Of a stretch of 64,000 nt of DNA, positions 25,622 through 37,165 are shown piece after piece. Both the position numbers and the translations under genes were made by a program. The notes beneath the pieces were generated by a model. That model had not been told where the DNA came from. It worked only from the letters and a program-made list of their open reading frames with translations, and searched no databases. This DNA comes from Moniliella sp. 'wahieum'. Its lineage: Eukaryota > Basidiomycota > Moniliellomycetes > Moniliellales > Moniliellaceae. The stretch covers positions 103,501 through 167,500 of the forward strand of contig RSEE01000126.1 in the NCBI GenBank assembly GCA_003971905.1, in the 5' to 3' direction. Each line of letters begins with the position of its first letter. Position 1 is the stretch's first letter.

Positions 25622-27712
25622 ATGCCGCTTGAAAACGGCGACCGCACGCTCGGCGTCCGCGACGTGCCCCGCGTGCTGCTGGGCAAGGCGCGCTACTCAC
25701 CCGCGATGCCTGGGTCGGCCGCGGCACCGACTGGAGCGGCCTGCTGATGCCGCGCCTCTGGCCATGGGGCGCCAGCCGTGCGCGGCGCAACCGCGATGCT
25801 GCGATGGCCATTGTGGCCAACCGGCACAATGCCGCCCCCGACCGCTTCTCCTCGGCCCGCTCCACCTCGAGCATTAGCAAGGGCATGGACATTGTGCCTG
25901 CGCCCGAGGTGGGGCCGTCGCAGTACGAGGTCAAGCAGCAAGTCCAGGTCGACAATATCGAAGAGACGCGCGAGGCAGAGGAGAAGGAGGAGATGCCGTT
26001 TTATGGCCTGGACGACGAGTTGCCGCTGCTGATTGCTATCATTGCTGGCTTGCAGCACTGTCTCTCCATGTTGGCCGGTATCATCACCCCGCCCATCATC
26101 TTTGCCTCGTCGCTCCAGCTCGATGGCCACAGCCAGGCGTACCTCGTGTCGGCTGCGCTCATCACCTCGGGCATCCTCTCTGCCGTGCAAATGTCGCGCA
26201 TCCCACTGCCGTTCAATCGCCAGCTGGGCACGGGCCTGCTCTCCGTCGTCGGCATCTCCTTCTCCACCCTCAGCACGGCCAGCTCCATCTTTAGCAACAT
26301 GTACAAGGACGGCACCTGTCCCACCTCGGTCGCCGCCGACGGCACAGTCACCAAGTTGGCCTGCCCTGACGCGTACGGCTACTTGCTGGGCACGTCGGCC
26401 GTTGTGGCGCTGATTGAGATCCTCTTGTCCAACATCCCCGCCCGCATCATCCAGCGCATGTTCCCACCCATCACACCGGCTCGGTGGTGTTCCTGATTGG
26501 GCTGAGCCTGATTGGGTCCTCGGCCGCGCCCAACTGGGGCGGCGGATCGAACTGCATGGGCCGGCCTACGGGCGAATACGCCGTTTGCCCACAAGTTGGC
26601 GGCGCACCCACCACCTTGCCCTGGGGCAGCCCGGCCTACCTCGGCCTCGGCGGCTTGGCGTTCCTCTTGATCATCATTACTGAAATCTGGGGGTCGCCCG
26701 TGATGCGCAACGCAAGCATTGTCATTGGTCTTATCTTGCCCCTGGCCGTGGCCGGGCCAACGGGCTTCATCTCGCGCCAATCCATCGACTCGGCTCCGGC
26801 TATCACTTTCCTCTGGACTACCACATTCAAGTTGCGCGTCTATGGCCCGGCTGTGCTACCCATGCTGGCCGTCTACTGTGCCTTGGCCGCCGAGGCCGTC
26901 GGCGACATTACCGCCTCGAGCGAAGCATCGCGCCAACCAGTGTCGGGCGAACTGTTTGACAAACGTGTCCAAGGTGGTATCCTGTCCGATGGCATTGGCG
27001 GCGTACTGTCGGCTCTGTTTACGTGCTGCCCCATGTCGGTGTTTGCTCAGGTACGTTGAATTGCCTTTTCTTTTCTTTTGATGGCGGAGAGCACGTCCCC
27101 GAAGGGGATGGGAAATGGGAGATGGGAATACTGACGCAAAAGGTATCAGAACAATGGTGTGATTGCGATTACGCGGATTGCCAATCGGCGTGCCGGGTAC
27201 TGGTGCTGCTTTTGGCTGATCCTGATGGGCATCCTGGGCAAGTTTAGTGGCGCGTTGTTGGCCATTCCGAATTCGATTTTGGGTGGAGTGACATGTTTCC
27301 TCTTCACGACGGTGGCGGTGAGTGGGTTGAAGATCCTGAGCACCATTCGCTACACGCGCCGGAACCGGTTCATCTTGACGTGTGCGCTGTCGTTTGGGTT
27401 TATCGATATTTTGTCGGGGACTTTTTCAGTTACCTATTTGCGGATGTGCATTCGTCCAACCGCAGCTTGATGGGCTTCCTCAACTCGATCGTCATCATCC
27501 TCTCCACACCGTTCCTCCTCTGCGCCATCGTAGGCATCATCCTCAACATCATTCTCCCCAAGGACGTGGAAGATTACGTGGCCGAATACGAATTGCAAGC
27601 ACCCGCCTACCCAGGCCACAAATTTTACCCGCCTACCCAACCCGACGAAATCGCACCCGTCTCCTCCTTCCCGCCCGACATGGCCCGCTCCCTGGACGAG
27701 AAGATGGCATGA
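25622..27712 (+). CDS. Purine (xanthine/uric acid) permease, NAT/NCS2 family
   Basis: This is a plasma-membrane H+-coupled nucleobase importer of the UapA/UapC group. It starts MPLENGDRTLGVRDVPRVLLG. Membrane helices begin at LPLLIAIIAGLQHCLSMLAG, and several more hydrophobic spans follow (VSAALITSGILSAV, LLGTSAVVALIEILL, VFLIGLSLIG, LGGLAFLLIIITEI). The NAT signature QNNGVIAITRIANRR is split by an intron between Q and N (27051-27149, GTACGT...CAG, 99 nt). In Aspergillus UapA this motif sets substrate binding and specificity. The C-terminus is hydrophilic (DVEDYVAEYEL) and ends DEKMA at 27712. About 660 residues, slightly above family length because of a longer N-terminal tail. Three single-base losses: near 25700 (before TRDAWVG), near 26480 (before GSVVFLIG) and at 27420 (one G before DFFSYLF). 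A 20-nt poly-C tract lies just upstream of the ATG. Confidence 0.92.
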
Positions 27713-28035
27713 TGCCCGGGCTCTTCGACTCGGCTTGTGTCGACTCGGCTCCGCTCGGCTCGGCTTGGGATGCCAGCTGAGTTGGGTGTTCAGTTGGCTG
27801 GTTGGCGAGCTTCCTAATTTGCTTCCCCCCCACCTCTCCTTCCCTCCTGTCCCCGTCTGTCGCGGCAATTGCGATCCGACTCGTTCGCGACGCGCACGGG
27901 CGCACCACAGTGTAAATTATTAATGGTTACGTTCTTCTGCACGCTCCGCTCAACGCTCCACGTTTGTGATCAGGAAGGTGAGCAACTTGACCAGGCAGTA
28001 CTTCCAAGGTAGGTGCATGAATCGGATCCGCATTG

Positions 28036-28115
28036 GAGTGGATGGATGGAGGGGATGGTCGATGGATGGCGGCGACGATGGATGGATGGATTGATTGATG
28101 GATGGATGGATGCGT
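28036..28115. repeat. GGATGG microsatellite
   Basis: Interrupted GGATGGATGG units with GATTGATTGATGG variants in an intergenic region. A shorter copy lies near 33978-33992. Confidence 0.8.
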
Positions 28116-29060
28116 TCGTTACACGGCCGTCACATTCCCAGTTCCATCCGATCGTTCTATCATCCCGACCTGAACGTCGTGAACATGTGAAGTGTTTGAC
28201 GCTAGCCACAGTGACTAGTTGGTAAATGCTAACTATGGGGCCCGGTCTGACAATGACTACTCACCGGTGACTAGTGTGGCCAGTGAGCTAGTGAGGCTCC
28301 CGCAGGCCTGAGGCCGCGACGTGATGGATGATCCGCCGGTGGATAACAATGGTGCATGATATGATTGATGATCCTGTTTGGCCGGCGTTGTCCCGCGTGT
28401 GGGGCTAATCGACGCGCTAATTGCCATCGATAAGCAATCGATCGAATCTTCTCCCATCCACCATCCCCACCTGTCGCCGCCATCGCATCAGGCCTCACAT
28501 GCATCACAGGATGGATTGGATGGTGAGTGGTGTTCCGAGTCGAGAGACGCCAGTGAAGTTAGTGCAAAGCTATTGTTGCTTGAAGCTTCTCAACTTGAAG
28601 TTCAAGACGTTCAAGCAAGCCTCAGCCTGAGGCGCGAAAAGATAACCGGGATAATCGATAACCGGCCGAACCGTTATCGAAAGAGGGCGGATGGAGCCTG
28701 GCGGTTCCGAGATCCGAGCTGTGTACGCGCGCAAAGGTGGCTTTTCACCTTCTCGACCGACCCAGACCATCCCTCGAGATCACACAAGTCACGTGCGCCC
28801 TGCTTCAAGCTCCTCTCGCCGCAGCGCCACAGTCATAATGCCCGGGCGATTGTAGAGGGAGCGAGGCGCGAGGACGAGGAGCGAGGCGCGAGCCCTCCAG
28901 AGCGAGGTGGAGTCGGCCTGGGAGCGCACCGAGTATACTCAGTACGCACAGGCCCCCCACCCGGCCGGCAGAGGGGGAGTGTGCTTGCTTGCGCCACTTG
29001 CCTTGTTACACACACTCGCCCCGCGCGTCTCCCTTTGCTCTCCCAGCTGGGCAGCCATCG

Positions 29061-29094
29061 TGAAGCTTGAAGCTTGAATAAGCTTGAAGCTTTT
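29061..29094. repeat. TGAAGCTTGAAGCTT motif cluster
   Basis: Three AAGCTT palindromes, each preceded or followed by TTGAA/GAA. This is the densest plus-strand example of the dispersed motif seen first at 5356. Confidence 0.8.
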
Positions 29095-29598
29095 GAGCTC
29101 TGAGACTGCAACACCAGCCGTGCTCTCCCTGCTCGGCCGTGCGCCCTCGGCCCTCGCTGCCCTGGCGGAGGAGAATCGTTCCTGGACGTGTGAGATCTGG
29201 CGGCGGCGGCCGTGGCAAGACATAGGCAGCACGCGCGAGTCTGCCATCCGTACTTGATCTCTGCCAGGTGTCTGCAGCCATCGCTCGCGGCCCCTGGTGG
29301 GGACGATGACCTTGGTGGGCGGCCGAAGGGCTTGGAAAGGGCAAGAGGCTCAATGGGATCGGCGGAGGGTGCCAACTAACAGCAGTAAGTATACCCGCGA
29401 TGCATGGCGCAACCCATCCCCTCGCCACACACCCACACATCGTGGGCAAGCCATGCTCTGCTTCACCATCCCATCACTTGTCACGCCACAGCAATCGTAG
29501 CAATTCCTCCGCCCTGTCTTGCTCCACACTTGGGCTCACCGGTCACCGGCCACCCCTGCCGTCTCGCTCCCTCCACACGGCGGTTTGTCCGTCGTCCG

Positions 29599-29606
29599 TA
29601 TATATT
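29599..29606 (+). promoter_or_regulatory. TATA-like element
   Basis: TATATATT lies about 215 bases upstream of the glycoprotein ATG and is followed by a pyrimidine-rich leader. It is a plausible core promoter. Confidence 0.4.
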
Positions 29607-29816
29607 TCCCATCCCACCTCACCTTCTCTAGTTGTCCTTTCTCCATCGCCCCCATCAGCATCACCCCCCCTCTCTACACACACCCTCTTTTGCGTCCGCC
29701 CGTCTCCCATCACTCTCCTTTTCCCCGCGCTGCGCTCGCGCTAGCATCTTCCAATCGTTTTTACTCCCCCACACACAACCCCTCGCACCCGCCCCCCTTC
29801 TCTTCGGTTCTCGACC

Positions 29817-31166
29817 ATGCAGATCCTCGCCTTGGCCCTCGGCCTGACTGCTCTTGTCGGCGCAACAAACGCCACGCCGTCGCACCGGCACCAACGCATG
29901 GTCCATGCTCGTGCCGCCGCCTCCGCCAGTCAGTCCGCCACCAAGCCCAAGTTCACCTACAAACCCCCCACCAACACTTACCCCGGCGTCGTTGCCTCGG
30001 GCAAGATGGGTCCGACCAACCCCGACAAGCCGACGCTCAACACGCCTGTCAACCAGACATCCCAAGCGCGTCTTGCCTCGCTCAATTCCATTGACGATTG
30101 GTGCACGTTTGGGCCGGAACCTCTCAACAATACCGATACGCTCGGTGACCTCGAAGCCACCACGGTCGCCTATTGCACCAAGCCACGCAACAATGCGCGC
30201 GTGATCGTACGTTCTGGTCTGCCCTTCTCTGTTGGATTGCGTCGAGAGTTTATGTGGCAGTGGCTGACCCATCTATCCGTCTTTCTTGTCTTGTTAGCCC
30301 GACGGATCGATCAAGACAGCGTCGTTCATCCGTACCCCGCTGTACATCGAGCTGCACGCCACGGGCGACTTTACCTCGCTCAATTTCGCCCCGGGCGACT
30401 CGGGCGGCGAGCTGGACCCGCACGGCGCAACCGAAAAGGGCAACCCGGTCGGGGGCAACGTAACGTCGAATGTTGTGGATGGCAAGACGGATGTGTCGTA
30501 CCAAGAGTGGATGAACTACGTGTCAGCGAGCGAACTTTGTTTCCGTGTGTGCATTGCTGGCTCGGACGACGCGACGCCGTCAGAGATTTGTCAGCACACA
30601 CTGGACGAAGTGGGTTGTTCCTGGATCATGCCCCAAGCGCCGTCCAAGACGGCATTTGAAACGTGCGACGCCGACGCTGCGTACCCGCCGGGCTTGTATC
30701 CTCAACCCAACGGCTCCACCTCCACGTTCCAGCAGTACTTTACCGGCCAGTACACCGTCAATGGCCAAACCAAGGGCTTCACCAATGGCGCATCGACAGA
30801 AACCACCCCAACCGCCGCGTACTCGGTCCCTTCCTCTAGCAACTGCAAGCCCCAGCCATCGCCCAGCAACGGAATCGCCTTCTCAAAAAGGGCGGCGGAT
30901 CGGCCTCGGCACCGTCGTCCTCGGCAGCGCCTTCCTCAGCACCGCCCTCCTCGACCGCCGCACCCACCTCGACTGCTGCGCCTGGTAGCGCCGGATCGGG
31001 ATCGGGATCGGGTCAGGCACCCCAGAAACAAGCCGGGTCCCAACCTGGGCCTGTTGCCCCGGCGCAACAGGCCGTGGCGAAGGCTAGTTCGGCCACGCTC
31101 CCTTTCTCCCTCCCGCTTGGGTGGCTGCTTGTTACTGGTTTCGTTGCCGGAGCGATGCTGGCGTAA
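29817..31166 (+). CDS. Secreted GPI-anchored glycoprotein, 'macrofage activating glycoprotein' family
   Basis: A classical signal peptide (MQILALALGLTALVGATNA) leads to a secreted domain typical of the basidiomycete MAG-type family. Landmarks are DDWCTFGPEPLNNTDTLGD, VAYCTKPRNNARVI, an intron at 30207-30297 (GTACGT...TAG, 91 nt), PDGSIKTASFIRTPLYIEL, GGELDPHGATEKGNPVGGNV, YQEWMNYVSASELCFRVCIA and CQHTLDEVGCSWIMP. The cysteine pattern is the main evidence. A Ser/Ala/Pro/Gly-rich stalk follows, then a C-terminal hydrophobic segment (LPLGWLLVTGFVAGAMLA) ending exactly at the TAA at 31164-31166, as in GPI-anchor precursors. One base is gained or lost near 30885 at the domain-stalk boundary. About 420 residues; a cell-wall or plasma-membrane surface protein whose biochemical role is not known to me. 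Confidence 0.85.
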
Positions 31167-31822
31167 ACCTAGTCAGCGCATGGACCGTCAATATAACCGC
31201 GTCAACCTCCACACCCCCCCCGTGTCAGGGAAACCGTGCATCTGTTCCATTTCTTGCTTGTGCTCGCGATTGGTGTCAGAAGTCTTGCTGCTTGCCTGGT
31301 TACGCCCCCCTTCCCGCCTCCCTTGCCTGCCCTCCCCCGGGCGTTCCCGCTTGCTGTGTTTGTACGACGCTATACCTTTTCTCCTCTGAACTTGAACGCT
31401 ATACCTTTTCTCGGAACGCTCCCATTTGCTGTGGGTGTTGTTTTTTTTCTTCTCTTTTCGTCCATCGCTTCTCTTGTCGTCCGAGTCTCGGTGGCGACTA
31501 GCCATGCCCATGGAGGCATGCTCGATAGGGTGTAGGACCAGGAGAAATCACTGTTTCGTATAGCAGTAGGGCAGCGCACTTCACAGTTGGGTTTGCACAG
31601 CCGAATCCAGCCGCTCTCGCTGCTTGTGCGGTGGGCAGTAGGGTTGGGCAACCCTAGCGCGCAGCTGCCGTCGGGCGCGGGGGCACTCCTCCGCCGTGTG
31701 GGCGCTGGGACGCGTGGCTGACGAGTGGCCGCGCCAGCGCTCGGCCGCACGCTGGACGCGTCGCGCACCGCCCCCACCTTCTCTGCTCCTCCTCCCCCTC
31801 TGGGCTGCTCTGCGCGCCGGCC
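31167..31822. other. Intergenic region
   Basis: No gene. The first 300 bases are C/T-rich and probably 3' UTR. An imperfect duplication of a CTATACCTTTTCTC segment lies at 31370-31410. Confidence 0.45.
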
Positions 31823-33734
31823 ATGCCGACCCCGCGCCGCTCCACCCGCGCACGCACCACCGCCGCCTCGCCTGCGCACAGCACACGCCTCGGCTCCTCC
31901 CCGCCGCCGCTTCGCACCTCGTCGCGCAAGTCGGCACGGCGAGCGGTGCGCGCACCCACCTCGCCCCCCTCGCAGCGCACCTCCGCCTCGCCCCCCCCCG
32001 CCCCGGCTGCGTCCGACACCGAGTCGGTCCAAAGCGCCGAATACGCTTCCCCCCCCCCCGCCAGTCGCAAGCGCCGTGCGCTGCCCCGGTCCGCAGCACG
32101 CGGCAAGCGCCGTGCCACCGAGCTGGCCACCCCCGTTGCGGCCGGTACGCACGCGGCAGAGCCGCCGGAGACGGCGGACGATACCGAGGTGCTCGAAGGT
32201 GCGGAGGACGCCGATGCAGATGCAGATGCAGATGGTGCAGAGGGGCCCGAGGCCGAGGTGCCTGAACATGCGGAAGAGGAGACCAAGTCGCCGCTCGCGC
32301 TGGATCCGGCGGGCGAAACCAAAGTGACTGCGTATGGCGTGTTGCGTGGCGGGCGGCAACTGCGTTGTGCGGCACTGACGTTCCCTGAGCGTGGTGTGCA
32401 CGAGTTTGTCTTGACCCGCGATGCGGCGCGCACGCTCGAGTACCGCGACTCGAATTACTTTGCCAAACTTAACAAGCCCCTTCGCCTGGTCCAGCTCCAC
32501 CCCGAAGAGAGGGAACGATTGGTGCAGCTCGAATTGATCAAACCTCATCTCAGGAATCGACCGATCACCGTGGTGTATGCCCGGGATCTCTTCCAACGGT
32601 TTGGTGCGCGCATCGTGGTGGGTACGTACCTTGGCTGGGGTTCCTTTTCTTTCTTTCTTTTGCGCCCGCGCTTGCGCTGCCGCTTGCTGGGGACAATGCC
32701 GGACTCACACTGACCCCCCCCCCAATCTGCATCCAGAGGGGAAACAGGTGGTGGACGATTACTACGAACAGCAAGCGATCGAGGACGGGGCGGTACGCGG
32801 CCAGCTGGCTGTCCCTATGACGCGCGAACGGATGCGGGACGAGTACCGGACGCGTGTGCGGGTGGCCAAGGCACAAGCGCGTCTGCGTCTGGCTGAGGAA
32901 ACCGAGGAAGCACCTACACCTACCATGGACGAGTCGGGATCGGAGCAAGGCGAGACCGGCACGGGCAAAGCGCATGCCGATCCCTTACGCGAACTGTACG
33001 AGAAACGCGAACGGGACCGAGAACGTGAAAAGCAACGGCGCCGACTCGGTTCCAGTTCCTACACCACCTCACTCCGTCGGGGGAAGCTGTCACGACCACC
33101 TTTGGCGATGCTGGTGCCGATCCTTGGACCCGCCTCGGCCCGGGCTCAGGGAAAAATATGGGCCGCAAAGCGGTGCTTCATCGCGACGGCCTGGATGAGC
33201 GCAATTGGGTCTTGCGCCTCGCTTTGGCTGCCTCAGCTTCGGCTCGGTCCCATGCTCTGGCACGCGAACGCCATCGTGTTCGTCTCCCCGTGCCGCTGCT
33301 GCAAGAAGGGAGGGGGGAGACGGACGTACCCCTGTTGCTGACGTCGGCCGAGCAGAAGGACAAGGAGACTGCCAAGGAAAAAGAGAATGAAAAAGAGAGC
33401 AGGGGCAGGAGCAGGACAAGAAGGGTGAGGAACAAGGGGAAGAGGACCACTCGTTCTCTTCTTCTGCGTCGGATGGATCCGATGCCGAGGACGTTCCAAC
33501 GGGAGTGTACGAGCCCGGGACGAATCGGGTGCACGTACCGGCCTATACACAAGCTACGTGGGCGCAGTGGACCGAGTGTCGCCCACTCCGCGCGTACCGG
33601 GACTGGAACCAGAGGGGACCAAACGTCTGCCTTCCTTGGCCGACTTGCCCCCGCTTGCCTCGCGCTCATGGGGGGTGATGAGCGTATCGACCAGCGCGCT
33701 CGTCCCCGCCGACTTGGAACAAGACAGAATGTAA
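31823..33734 (+). CDS. RSC7: Rsc7/Swp82-family chromatin-remodelling subunit
   Basis: Members of this family are accessory subunits of the fungal RSC (Rsc7/Npl6) and SWI/SNF (Swp82) complexes. The first 170 residues are disordered: basic and Ser/Pro-rich, then an acidic Asp-Ala repeat (about 32210-32240). The conserved domain runs GETKVTAYGVLRGGRQLRC, HEFVLTRDAARTLEYRDSNY, FAKLNKPLRLVQL, ITVVYARDLFQRFGARIVV, an intron at 32622-32736 (GTACGT...CAG, 115 nt), then EGKQVVDDYYEQQA. A charged Glu/Arg-rich region follows. After two or three frame changes (about 33070-33420) the C-terminus reads VYEPGTNRVHVPAYTQATWA, ending VPADLEQDRM at 33732-33734; this matches the family's conserved tail. About 600 residues. 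Whether it belongs to RSC or SWI/SNF cannot be told from sequence. Confidence 0.85.
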
Positions 33735-34081
33735 CTCAATGGTACCTGTGGACTGGTAACTGTTCTTACTGTGAACTGTGAACTGTGAACTGCGAGCTGG
33801 AACGTGTAACGTGTAACGTATAACGTGTTTATTTTCGCGGTCCATCTCCTTCTCTCGCCCCGACCTGGCTTTGCAGAGCCGACCGGCCAGGGGCAGAACC
33901 TTCAGGAGCCGAATCCGCAGTGGACAGACGCAGCGGACCGAAGCAAACGACAAATGCAGTAGGCAGAAGTGACAGATAGATGGATGGATGGATTGCATAT
34001 GCAAGGCAAAATCTGAACAGGGACGTATGAGAGGGTGCGAACTGTGCAAAAGGGCAAGGGGGCAAGGGGGCAAGGGGGGCG
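33735..34081. other. Convergent intergenic region with AACTGTG / AACGTGT repeats
   Basis: Between converging genes. At 33766-33826 there are tandem GTGAACT and GTAACGT units; nearby is a short GGATGG repeat and, at about 34050-34077, repeated GGGGCAA units. Confidence 0.6.
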
Positions 34082-34912
34082 CTAATAGTCCCGGTAGGGA
34101 TGGGGGCGCGGGGAGTGCCGAAGGGAAAGCGACGAAGGAGGAGGAAGTGCGCGTGCTCGTTTCAGCGGCGTTGGCGGTGGTGGTGGCGGCTCGTGGGCGG
34201 GGAAGGAGCGTTTGGTGGCGGTTGTGGGCACGTCAGGGACCGTCGGTGCCAGTGGTTGGGACGGTTGGGATGGGTGCGGGGGCAGCGAGGGGGGCAGATT
34301 GAGCAGCTGCTCCCACTCGGCCAACTGGGCCAGAAGGGACCAGTTCGGCGACACGGCCGGCGAGAGCGCCTTGACGCGCGCGTACACGTCGTGCATGCGC
34401 GCGTGGCTGGCATGCATGATGTACGCCATGACGGCCGTTGCCGAGCGCGAGACGCCGCACTGGCAGTGCCCAGCACCCGCCCGCGCGCAGCCAGGTGGGC
34501 GTCAATCAGCACGCATAGCCGCGGAAAGCCCATGTCAGCCGCGGTTGCCAGGTCGGCCTGAGTGTGCGTCCAGGCGAGATGCACGGCCTCGCGGCCGGCC
34601 GGCACGGGGCACGGCGCATTCGGCAGCGACGGTGAGGACGAGGGTGATGCCGTAGCGTTCCCAGATGCGCGCGTCCTGCGCCCTGCGCTCGTCGGCGAGG
34701 AAGAGGCGGGGGTAGACCTCGACGGGGCCGGTGTGGTAGGCGGGGCGGCGGGCCAGCGCTGCATCCTCGCCGTCGGGCAGCGGGACGCGGCCGAGGGCGC
34801 GTGGCTGCTGAGGCGGCGCGAGGGTGAGGCGCGGAGGCGGGCGGGGGCGGCGGCGGAGGGAGAGGGAGAGTGCCGGGCGCGGCGGCGGCGGCGGGAGCGT
34901 GGGCGCGAGCAT
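34082..34912 (-). CDS. Dual-specificity protein phosphatase
   Basis: A DSPc-type cysteine phosphatase of about 275 residues. A Pro/Arg-rich N-terminus leads to VEVYPRLFLADERRAQD and WERYGITLVLTVAAECAVP, which is the usual first half of a DSP domain. The general-acid region is near HLAWTHTQADL. The P-loop reads HCQCGVSRSATAVMAYIM (C-x5-R with Ser), followed by YARVKALSPAVSPNWSLLAQL, as in MAP-kinase-phosphatase-like enzymes. The tail is Pro/Arg/Lys-rich with no recognisable motif and ends PHPYRDY at 34082. Frame changes occur near 34620 and 34465, the latter just before the P-loop. Substrate unknown; fungal relatives include Msg5-like MAPK phosphatases, but the short length and the CQCG variant keep this open. 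Confidence 0.85.
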
Positions 34913-36403
34913 GGCGGTGGGGGGGGGGGGTACACTAGAGGCCACAGCAGCAGTTATATTCCCTCGGTTGCCCATTTTCTCCTCTCGGCTGGTCCGGAGG
35001 AGCAGGGGCAGAGACTGGCGCCGTGCGTGCGCCCGCCGCTCTGCTCCACCTCGGCGCCACCCGCCGCGGCTGGAATACCAACGCACTCCACCACGCACAC
35101 AATCGCCGCCCCGCCAGCTCCGCCCGCGGCGGTCGCCCCGCCCGGCCCCGCCGCTGCTTGCCGGACACGGCGGCATGGCCTCCGGCACGTCTTGCCTCCT
35201 CCACGCCATCCCCTTCCCTTCGCGGAGGCGGTGGGCCCGACAGATACGACGATATTCGAAGATACTATGCCTCCAGCGCTGGCAGCATGCATTCCGCTCG
35301 GAGTCCGCGCGGTCGCCCCTCGTGCACGTACCACCTGCAACACCGCCTCCCCCAACGGTCCACATGTCCACTCCATGCCGCTTGCCTCTCGCAGCATGTG
35401 CCCGGCCGGGGTGGCCTGCTCTCCTCGCCACGCACATCGCTTGGCCGGCGTATGCATTGGCCTGCCTGAGCAGATGGTGCCCTGTGGCGGCTGATGGTTG
35501 CTCTCATCACTCTGAACAGTGCCCCGGAGGGGGAGGACCCTCTCGGTGTGGTCTGTGTTGTGGCCCGTGTAGAGTAGATGTTGCCTTGACTTCACGATCT
35601 ATATACTTGTGGTATATACAACACAATCGGAGGCTGCTGACCAAAGCACAGCAGTAGAGAGCATATCCCAGCAGCTGGGGAGCAACTGACCAACAATAGT
35701 ACTACAGTAGCAAGAACAGGAAAGAGGGGCCAGCAAGCTTTTAGTAGTTCCAAGAGAGCGATCGAGAGAAAGTAATACAAGGAGCGAAAGCACCAGAAGC
35801 GGCATCAAACGAGAGGTTTCTGTACTGTGCCTGCCAGGCTAGTATCTCGAGTCACTACTTATAGTCAACATCATGATGAATGATGCATGACGGGAGTGAG
35901 GTGTGTGGGTCGCGTGTTTGCATTTTCACCTGGGGCTTTTTTGGTCTAGCACCTCTCGGCCGTTGTAGCCTGCAACTGGATAGGCAACCTTGTCATCTGT
36001 CTTCTGTCATCGATGCCATCCATCAAAAGGCCATTGCAACTGCGCTTCACGCCCGCTGAGACGAGTCGTATACGAGAGGCAGAGGGCATTGAGTGCGGCT
36101 TGGCGAAATAGCACGGGAATAAGTTCAATGGCGGGGCCCAGAAACATGGGACAGGCTGGACGGGGGGGCCGATATGACCACAGGCAGCCTCCTGAGGCCT
36201 GATCCTTCATGAGTATCGGGCAAGAGAAGCATTCATACTAGTGTGCTGTCGCAAGAGGGGAACCATATTGATGTGTGACCGAGGATTGTCGGGGCCGGGG
36301 GGAAAACCAAGAATAAGAATAGAGAAGGCAAGAGACGAGAAGAGAAGAGAAGGCACCACATTGGCGAAACGGTCGCGAACCATGCAGCCGCTATACAACA
36401 GTC
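34913..36403. other. 1.5 kb intergenic region, possible small hypothetical ORF
   Basis: A poly-G run (34920-34930) abuts the phosphatase start. Overlapping frames at 34950-35500 are open on both strands; one plus-strand frame (35023-35469, 148 codons) contains a mildly protein-like GGGGPDRYDDIRRYYASSAG segment, but there is no family match and no clear start, so I do not call it. The remainder is AT-richer and featureless, apart from a TGAGGCCTGA motif near 36190. Confidence 0.4.
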
Positions 36404-37165
36404 TTACGGCAGAGGAGGGGTCGGTTTCTTCTCCTCCCCACCCGAGCTGACGGGGATGAAAGCGGCCTTGGCAGTCCGGCTGGGAATCGCCTTATTGGCC
36501 GCTCGACTCGAGGGCAGAGCAGCGGCAGCTGGTGGCTTGCTGCCATCCGTTTCCGTCGGCCACGTGGTACGCAAGCCACTTCTTCTTCTGCTTGAGGATC
36601 TTGCTGACCGTCGACCGTTCCACATTGAACGCGGCGGCCACATCGGCCTGGCGCATCTCAGGGTTCATCTCGGCAAATTGGCAAATCCGTTTGCGTATCC
36701 CGCCGTCGATTCGCGCCTTGGGCCGCTTGGGCGTCGGCGGCAGCATGGGCACCATGGACGACGCGCCTTCGAAAAACGGCGGGTCGGGCACCGCTTTGCC
36801 ATCGCAGCCGCATGTTGCGCAGCTAGACCATCCCGTCTGCCTACCCCACCACGCTCGCGCCTGGCCCAATGGAAAAACGGACCGAGGCCCGCACGGCCAT
36901 CGGGCCGACTGAGGACCATGCCACTGGGGGCGGGTACCCGGCGCGGCCGAGGCCGTTGGCACGGTCAAACGGAAGCGGGGCTCCAGTCGCGTCGGGAAGG
37001 AGCCCAGAGGGATCGCGGTGAGACGCCTCCATGCCCGGGTACAAGTGGGAGTTGGAGGGGGGGTAGATTTAGAACGTCTCGGGGCCACGGACGGGGGCCG
37101 AAGACGCGGGGGCGCGGTAAGCGCGGCGTACCGCGGTCGACGTTGGCGTACGCAGGCGGCGGCAT
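36404..37165 (-). CDS. CENP-B-type helix-turn-helix protein
   Basis: The recognisable part is a CENP-B N-terminal (psq/Tc5-like) HTH: KRPKARIDGGIRKRICQFAE, then NPEMRQADVAAAFNVERS and TVSKILKQKKKWLAYHVAD (plus coordinates about 36560-36720). Such domains bind DNA and are found both in transposon-derived proteins and in host transcription or centromere factors. Upstream in broken frames is a Pro-rich region (HMPPPAYANVDRGT, FDRANGLGRAGYPPPVAWSS). Two endings are possible: the HTH frame stops near 36492, whereas the neighbouring frame continues KPPAAAALPSSRAANKAIP and stops at 36404. No DDE transposase domain follows, so this is not an intact Tc5/pogo element. The N-terminus is not determinable; tandem-repeat DNA follows upstream. 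Confidence 0.6.

Larger units (their letters stand above)
27713..29816. other. 2.1 kb intergenic region with dispersed motif clusters
   Basis: No supported gene. It contains a GGATGG repeat (28036-28115), ACTAGT and CCGGTGAC units (28210-28300), ATCGAT/CGATAACCGG units (28428-28446, 28644-28682), AAGCTTGAAG motifs (28578-28620, 29061-29094) and a CGAGGCGCGAGGACGAGGAG patch near 28860. The last 250 bases before the next gene are C/T-rich with a TATATATT element at 29599-29606. Confidence 0.5.

Noticed and set aside
28378-29070. 230-codon plus-strand open frame
   Set aside because: It runs straight through the dispersed ATCGAT and AAGCTTGAAG repeat clusters and has no recognisable domain.
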